Positions 11,550 through 16,228 of a stretch of 16,228 nt of DNA are shown here, in pieces; within the stretch, counting starts at the first letter, position 1; each line of letters starts with the position of its first letter. Below the pieces are notes generated by a model. It had not been told where the DNA came from and made no database searches. It worked only from the letters and a program-made list of their open reading frames with translations. The stretch is taken from NCBI GenBank assembly GCA_016937075.1, contig JAFGWQ010000108.1, positions 1 through 16,228 on the forward strand. Reading direction: 5' to 3'. This DNA comes from Campylobacterales bacterium (GTDB lineage: Bacteria; Campylobacterota; Campylobacteria; Campylobacterales; Sulfurovaceae). The translations under genes were made by a program, and so were the position numbers.

Positions 11550-13688
11550 ATGGAAAAAATTGTGGTGGCATTAGCCGGTCAGCCGAACGTTGGTAAAAGT
11601 TCACTGATCAATGCTATTTCTGATGCCAAACTAAAAGTGGGGAATTTTTCCGGCGTAACAGTTGATAAGACTGAGGTTATATTTACTATTTGTGATGATA
11701 TATCGTGCCAAAGTCACGAAGTGCATATCATAGATCTGCCTGGAGCATATTCATTAACTGAATATACCATAGAAGAAAAAGTAACGAAAAGCTTTTTACA
11801 AAGTGATGAATATGATGTCATTGTCAACGTTGTCGATGCTACAAATCTGCAAAGAAATTTGGTATTTACAACCCAATTGTTAGAAATGGGCAAAAAAGTA
11901 ATAGTAGCTCTAAATATGATTGATGAAGCCGACAAAGAAGGGATTAAAATTGATGAGACAAGGCTGAGCTCAATTCTCGGCGTTCCGTGCATTAAGACAA
12001 GTTCTACCAATAAAACAGGTATCGATGAACTCAAAAAAACCATTATAGACACATATAATAAACCATACAATGATGCCAAACTAGTTTATAGTGATGCGAT
12101 AGAAGAAGAGATTGACAACATAGTAGATTTTTTCAAAGCCAAAAATTATCATTTACCGCACTTTGCGCCATCTTATCGCTGGCTAGCAGTTAAGCTTCTT
12201 CAAGAGGACAATGCAGTATATACTGCTATAAACCAAGAGCCTATATGGATAGAGCTTTTGCCTATATTAAGAGAAGGCTTAAGCCATATTTATATACATT
12301 ATAACACAAAGGATCTGGAGCAAATTTTTACTGATGAACATTTTGCATTTGCAAAGGGTGCCAAAATGGAAGCCATGTCAATAGAAGGCATGAAAGCAAA
12401 AAGTACGACACAAAAGATCGACAATCTTCTTATTAGCCCTTATTTTGGAATACCTATCTTTTTATTTTTTATGTGGGTATTGTTTCAGTTGACATTTACT
12501 CTTGGTGCTGTACCGATGGATGCCATCGATGCTATATTTGTGGCGCTCAGCGATTCGGCAAAATCAGTATTGGGTGATGGAGAATTAGGTTCACTCATAG
12601 GAGACGGTATCATTTCAGGTGTAGGTGCTGTTATTATGTTCTTGCCAAATATATTGATACTTTTTTTGGGTATTGCACTGCTTGAAACCACTGGCTATAT
12701 GAGCAGGGTAGCGTTTTTGCTTGATGGATTTTTTCACAAATTCGGTTTACACGGAAAAAGCTTCATCCCGCTTGTAACAGGTTTTGGATGCTCGGTTCCT
12801 GCCTATATGGCAGCTAGAACACTCAAAAATGAAAAAGACAGGCTTATCACGCTATTTATCATAGGATTTATGAGTTGCGGGGCAAGATTGCCTATATATG
12901 TACTTTTTATCGGTGCATTTTTTGCCAAAGAGAATGCCGGTACTATGCTTTTTGCCATATACATAGCAGGAGCGCTTCTTGGGCTTTTGGCGGCGAAAGT
13001 TCTTAAAGTCTTTGTGTTCAAAGGGGATGATGAGCCATTGGTTATGGAAATGCCAAAATATCGTATGCCGTCATTTAAACTTATTTGGCACACGGTCTAT
13101 TCACAAGCAAAAAGTTATGTCAAAAAGGCCGGTACATTTATACTGCTAGCTTCTATGCTTATTTGGTTTGCTAGCAATTATCCTAAAAATGAAGCCAAAG
13201 AACAACTATTTGCTGCCAAACTTGAACAACAAACCAACGAGGAAGCCAAAATAGCATTACAAAACATACATAAACAAGAGATGTTAAAAAATAGTTATCT
13301 TGGTATGGCCGGTACTGCTATTGCTCCGGTATTTGAACCTCTTGGTTTTGACTGGAAGATGAGCGTAGCGCTTGGAACCGGACTAGCTGCCAAAGAGGTT
13401 GTAGTATCCACACTTGGTATTTTATACTCCCTTGGCGATGAAGTAGATGAAGCAAACGAAGGACTTATCGAACAGATCAAAAAAAATATCCCATTTGCAT
13501 CTGCTGTGTCATTCATAGTATTTGTGATGATTTACCTGCCATGCTTGGCAGCTTCGATGGTATTTGCAAAAGAAGCAGGAGGATGGAAATATTTGGTATA
13601 TCTCTTTGTATTTACTACCACAACGGCTTGGATACTTAGTTTTATAGCATATCATATTACACTATTACTTGCAGGAGGCAGCATATGA
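11550..13688 (+). CDS. feoB: Ferrous iron transporter FeoB
   Basis: FeoB is an inner-membrane protein that takes up Fe(II), driven or gated by its cytoplasmic G domain. This 712-aa protein is full length. The G motifs are intact: G1 GQPNVGKSS (10-18), G2 around T37, G3 DLPG (62-65), G4 NMID (122-125) and G5 SSTNKTG (151-157). A helical guanine-dissociation-inhibitor-like segment follows to about residue 275. The membrane part has the two gate motifs, GFGCSVPAYMAARTL with Cys414 and LGTGLAAKEVVVSTLG starting at 608. AAGGGG lies 7 nt before the ATG. It is translationally coupled to feoA (ATGA) in the order feoB-feoA, the reverse of E. coli. Confidence 0.97.
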   Translation: MEKIVVALAGQPNVGKSSLINAISDAKLKVGNFSGVTVDKTEVIFTICDDISCQSHEVHIIDLPGAYSLTEYTIEEKVTKSFLQSDEYDVIVNVVDATNLQRNLVFTTQLLEMGKKVIVALNMIDEADKEGIKIDETRLSSILGVPCIKTSSTNKTGIDELKKTIIDTYNKPYNDAKLVYSDAIEEEIDNIVDFFKAKNYHLPHFAPSYRWLAVKLLQEDNAVYTAINQEPIWIELLPILREGLSHIYIHYNTKDLEQIFTDEHFAFAKGAKMEAMSIEGMKAKSTTQKIDNLLISPYFGIPIFLFFMWVLFQLTFTLGAVPMDAIDAIFVALSDSAKSVLGDGELGSLIGDGIISGVGAVIMFLPNILILFLGIALLETTGYMSRVAFLLDGFFHKFGLHGKSFIPLVTGFGCSVPAYMAARTLKNEKDRLITLFIIGFMSCGARLPIYVLFIGAFFAKENAGTMLFAIYIAGALLGLLAAKVLKVFVFKGDDEPLVMEMPKYRMPSFKLIWHTVYSQAKSYVKKAGTFILLASMLIWFASNYPKNEAKEQLFAAKLEQQTNEEAKIALQNIHKQEMLKNSYLGMAGTAIAPVFEPLGFDWKMSVALGTGLAAKEVVVSTLGILYSLGDEVDEANEGLIEQIKKNIPFASAVSFIVFVMIYLPCLAASMVFAKEAGGWKYLVYLFVFTTTTAWILSFIAYHITLLLAGGSI

Positions 13689-13909
13689 CACTAGATAAAT
13701 TACACAAAGGTCAAAAGGCGATCATTGTAAACATCAATGCATCAAAAGCACTAAAAGACAGATTAACATCTTTTGGACTCTTGAAAGGCGAGGAGATAGA
13801 GCTTAAAACACACTCTCTAGCAAAGCAAACCTTTGAAGTTGCTATAGGCCAAACATTTGTTGCCATTAGGGATGAAGAGGCCCAAAAAATAAAAGTCGAT
13901 CTGATATAA
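13685..13909 (+). CDS. feoA: Ferrous iron transport accessory protein FeoA
   Basis: FeoA is a small cytoplasmic SH3-like protein that assists FeoB. The 74-aa product has the usual layout: an opening LDKLHKGQKAIIVNIN, a central LKDRLTSFGLLKGEEIEL and a final VAIGQTFVAIRDEEAQKI, corresponding to the LxxLGLxxGxxI and hydrophobic end of the family. Its start codon overlaps the feoB stop as ATGA, and the two form a single iron-regulated unit. No feoC is seen. Confidence 0.92.
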   Translation: MTLDKLHKGQKAIIVNINASKALKDRLTSFGLLKGEEIELKTHSLAKQTFEVAIGQTFVAIRDEEAQKIKVDLI

Positions 13910-13948
13910 AACGCTAAAATTTCAAGTATTTCTTGTATTGATATTCGA

Positions 13949-13954
13949 TATAAT
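13949..13954 (+). promoter_or_regulatory. -10 element of the L,D-transpeptidase gene
   Basis: A perfect TATAAT in the 72-bp gap after feoA suggests separate transcription starting near 13961, about 21 nt before the TTG start. No -35 is visible. Confidence 0.55.
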
Positions 13955-13981
13955 GCAATAATTTTTTACAAGGAGTATCTT

Positions 13982-15628
13982 TTGATACGATACACACACC
14001 GTATTGGTTTTTGGAAATATATCCTGCTTATTTATATTTCGATATTTTCTTTTGCACAATCGGCTGAATTCCACGAAGAAGCTTCTATTATCATTGAAGC
14101 ATCTTTGGCAAACCAACCAAAAAAAAGTTTTTTAAAAGAGTTTTACGAAAGATTATATTTTGTGCCTGTCTGGACACATGAAAATACTATTTCAAATTTT
14201 TCATATGAATTACTTAAACAAATAGAACTGGACAAAACTCTTGCACCAGAGTCCAAAATTCGCCAAAATGCATTTTTAATTTCCTCTAAGAGCAAAGCTG
14301 CATATGCTAGCTTGAGCATGGAAGAAAAAATAAAGCTAGAGTTTGAAATAACCGTGCTTTATAAAGAATATATAGACTATCTATTAAATGGCAATATCAA
14401 TTGGAAAGCTTTCAAAGGCAAATTAGTTAATCCGGCAAACGAAGAAGAGATAAATGGCGGATGGATCACATACGGTAGTCAATTTAATCCGCTTAATATC
14501 ATGCAGGATGCTATTGTCAATGGAAGTTTAGATGATACCCTAAACAGAGCCGCTCCAAAAGGCTTCAACTACGCTCTTATGAAAAAAGAACTTGTAAAAT
14601 ATTTAGAGATCAAACAAAATGGCGGATGGGAAAAAATTCCTGCTATTAAAGGCTCTATTAAAATAGGTCAAAGCAATACAGCAATTCCCTCAATTAGAGA
14701 AAGATTGCGTTCAAGCGGAGAGCTAGGTAATTGCAGCGTTCCTAAAGAGCCTAAAATGTATGACAAATGTCTGCAAAATGCTATCATGAAATTTCAAAAA
14801 AATAATGGCATCAAACCAAGCGGTATAATAAATACAAAAACAGCTAAAGCTCTCAGAGAAAGCATAGATACAAAAATAGCTAAGATCAGACTAAATCTAG
14901 ATCGTATCAAATGGCTAAATCACCGTTTTGAACCAAGAAGCATAATGATAAATATCCCGGATTTTCAATTTACATTTATAGAAAATGGCAAAGCCATCAA
15001 GGAGATGAAAGTAATAGTAGGTGATAAAAAACATCGCACCCCCGTATTTAGCAATCGTGTATCTAATATAATATTAAATCCATATTGGAACGTTCCTCAA
15101 AGCATCATACAAAAAGAGTTTATCCCCAAACTTCTCAAAAACCCAAATGCAATGAAAAAAGAAGGTATAGAAGTAACGAGAGGATGGGAAAGAGATGAGC
15201 CGAAAATAGACCCGGCCACCATTGATTGGAGTCAATATCAATATAGTAAAACATTGCCTTTTAGATTTGCCCAGCCTCCTGGAAATGCCAATGCTTTGGG
15301 TAAAATAAAATTTTTATTCCCAAATAATTTTGCAGTGTATATGCATGATACTCCTACAAAAAGGTTGTTTGACGAAGAGATAAGAGCATTTAGCCATGGC
15401 TGCATCCGCTTAGCCGAACCTATGGAATTGCTTAAAATTTTTGCATCTATTGACACCAGAGTAGATTTGGAGCGTGCAAACAAGATACTCAAAGGCAAAA
15501 CTGAGACAAATTTAAGTCTCAAAAACAGCATACCTGTAGATATCGTATATTTAACTGCATGGGTAGATTATAATGGAGAATTGCAATTTAGAAACGATGT
15601 GTATGGTTATGACGAGCTGCAAAAATAG
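13982..15628 (+). CDS. Secreted L,D-transpeptidase of YcbB/LdtD type
   Basis: This 548-aa protein should form or remodel 3-3 crosslinks in periplasmic peptidoglycan. It starts at TTG: AAGGAG stands 6 nt upstream and no ATG follows until well past the signal peptide. Residues 1-27 are a signal peptide (IRYTHR, then a hydrophobic core WKYILLIYISIFSF and the likely cut AQS/AE). An N-terminal helical scaffold region comes next (about 30-215), then a peptidoglycan-binding domain (about 223-295, with LQNAIMKFQKNNGIKPSG). The YkuD catalytic domain (about 318-500) has NPYWNVPQSI, His455 in YMHD, and the SHGCIRL signature with catalytic Cys474. The order matches E. coli LdtD (YcbB). Confidence 0.93.
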   Translation: MIRYTHRIGFWKYILLIYISIFSFAQSAEFHEEASIIIEASLANQPKKSFLKEFYERLYFVPVWTHENTISNFSYELLKQIELDKTLAPESKIRQNAFLISSKSKAAYASLSMEEKIKLEFEITVLYKEYIDYLLNGNINWKAFKGKLVNPANEEEINGGWITYGSQFNPLNIMQDAIVNGSLDDTLNRAAPKGFNYALMKKELVKYLEIKQNGGWEKIPAIKGSIKIGQSNTAIPSIRERLRSSGELGNCSVPKEPKMYDKCLQNAIMKFQKNNGIKPSGIINTKTAKALRESIDTKIAKIRLNLDRIKWLNHRFEPRSIMINIPDFQFTFIENGKAIKEMKVIVGDKKHRTPVFSNRVSNIILNPYWNVPQSIIQKEFIPKLLKNPNAMKKEGIEVTRGWERDEPKIDPATIDWSQYQYSKTLPFRFAQPPGNANALGKIKFLFPNNFAVYMHDTPTKRLFDEEIRAFSHGCIRLAEPMELLKIFASIDTRVDLERANKILKGKTETNLSLKNSIPVDIVYLTAWVDYNGELQFRNDVYGYDELQK

Positions 15629-15635
15629 TTTTTTT

Positions 15636-15680
15636 AAAAAATTCGTTCTCACCACGCTAGTCAAAATGTGAACGAATTTT
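15636..15680. terminator. Bidirectional terminator between the transpeptidase and the nitroreductase remnant
   Basis: AAAATTCGTTC (15638-15648) pairs with GAACGAATTTT (15670-15680), extended by CAC/GTG with one bulged T. A T-run follows the stem on the minus strand (T6) and a shorter one lies on the plus strand. Position between convergent genes fits a shared terminator. Confidence 0.8.
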
Positions 15681-15695
15681 AAAAAGCTTTTAGCC

Positions 15696-16162
15696 CTACT
15701 CTCTAAACTCAACGACCTCATCAAACGGCAAGCGATATTTTGGAGTCTGAGGATTTACTCTATGGCCAAGCGCTACAAAAAGGGCTATGCTTTCTTTTGA
15801 ACTATCAATGTTTAAAACCTTTTCTACATTGTCTCTCTCAAATCCTTCCAAAGGACAGCTATCTACTCCTATCATGGCAGCATAGTTCATGATATTGGAT
15901 GCTGCCAGATAACACTGCATTTGACTCCATGCCTCAATGGACGGCAAGGCTTTTATATAGTTTTCATACCTTTTCACATAAGCTTTCATTGCATCGTCAT
16001 CTAAACCTCTTCTGGCGAACATGGCTTCGTAGTATCCTGGCTTTGAAACTGCTTCGTGCTTAGCAACGACAGCCACAAGTGCATCACAAGTCGTTATTTG
16101 CGGTTGATTCCAGCAAACCGGCTTTAGAGTCTCTTTGAGTTCTTGATTTTTAATAACTGGAA
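15696..16162 (-). pseudogene. Nitroreductase-family oxidoreductase, N-terminally truncated
   Basis: The frame encodes the last two thirds of an FMN-dependent NAD(P)H nitroreductase: VIKNQELKETLKPVCWNQPQ, the helix IEAWSQMQCYLAASNIMNYA, the signature GVDSCPLEGF, and LFVALGHRVNPQTPK near the end. The homologous frame runs upstream to about 16162, where PVIKNQ begins, and then stops resembling the family. The expected N-terminal 45-50 residues, which include the arginine-rich FMN-binding segment and the SSFG loop, are missing. A GTG at 16076 opens a 126-aa reading frame but would give an even shorter protein. The upstream sequence starts TGTCCCC and looks like an insertion sequence end, so the gene was probably broken by insertion. 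Confidence 0.7.
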
Positions 16163-16228
16163 TGTCCCCAAAACAGTAGACATTAGTTTATTCCTCTAAT
16201 TAGAAACAAATAATGATAAAATCATTAT
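16163..16228 (+). mobile_element. Possible left end of an insertion sequence (cut by the window edge)
   Basis: At the exact point where nitroreductase similarity ends, the plus strand reads TGTCCCCAAAACAGTAGACA. It starts with TG, as the ends of IS3-family elements do, and GACA at its end mirrors the starting TGTC. No transposase frame can be confirmed in the 66 bases available, although a short open frame ATG ATA AAA TCA begins at 16213. This is an inference from position and end style only. Confidence 0.35.
16210..16228. repeat. Perfect 8-3-8 palindrome, Fur-like
   Basis: ATAATGAT and ATCATTAT are perfect inverted arms around AAA at the very end of the window. The half-site is the Fur-type half-site, but the centre is two bases longer than the classical 9-1-9 arrangement. 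It may be an operator for a gene beyond the edge, or simply a hairpin within AT-rich DNA. Confidence 0.4.

Noticed and set aside
11714..12079. A 121-codon open frame on the minus strand inside feoB
   Set aside because: It is antisense to the conserved G domain of FeoB, with no promoter or ribosome-binding site.

Overview
The window is AT-rich bacterial DNA that looks like a member of the Campylobacterota (Epsilonproteobacteria), most like the Sulfurimonas/Sulfurovum/Arcobacter side of the phylum. The genus cannot be fixed from sequence reading alone. The evidence is the wording of the ribosomal proteins (S8 start MMTDIIADSL, L16 start MLMPKRTKYRK), an L22 with a long Ala/Lys-rich tail, a short zinc-ribbon S14, and promoters with clear -10 boxes but mostly no recognisable -35 box.

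Region 1 (1-6391, minus strand) is a fused S10-spc ribosomal protein operon. Sixteen genes are read leftwards with gaps of at most about 14 nt or with overlaps: rpsJ, rplC, rplD, rplW, rplB, rpsS, rplV, rpsC, rplP, rpmC, rpsQ, rplN, rplX, rplE, rpsN, and the start of rpsH, which runs off the left edge. Its promoter (TTGAGG-17-TATAAT) lies in a 147-bp divergent intergenic region and gives a leader of about 50 nt with one small hairpin.

Region 2 (6539-8453) holds a divergently transcribed AAA_14-type ATPase, then a convergent thioredoxin 2 gene (trxC). Next comes an SRP RNA gene (ffs) on the minus strand, preceded by a striking 35-nt hairpin, and facing away from it a tRNA-Ser(GGA) gene.

Region 3 (8640-11447, plus strand) is a run of small accessory genes. 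It holds a 96-aa protein with a symmetric six-cysteine tail, a CHAD-domain protein, an 81-aa acidic protein paired with a DksA/TraR-like protein that has lost half of its zinc ligands, and an HTH plus coiled-coil protein. Three of these transcription units share a near-identical extended -10 element, TTATGRTATCAT.

Region 4 (11454-13909) is the ferrous iron uptake operon feoB-feoA behind two Fur-box-like sites. Region 5 (13982-15628) is a secreted L,D-transpeptidase that starts at TTG and ends in a bidirectional terminator.

Region 6 (15696-16228) is a nitroreductase on the minus strand that has lost its N-terminal third. The break coincides with a sequence that looks like the end of an insertion sequence, and the window ends in a perfect 8-3-8 palindrome.

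No CRISPR array or complete mobile element is present. No stretch longer than about 300 bases lacks a gene: 8066-8367 contains the SRP RNA, and 8454-8639 and 8931-9139 hold only promoter-like signals. The most interesting items are the six-cysteine small protein, the hairpin fused to the SRP RNA 5' end, the shared promoter motif, and the broken nitroreductase.
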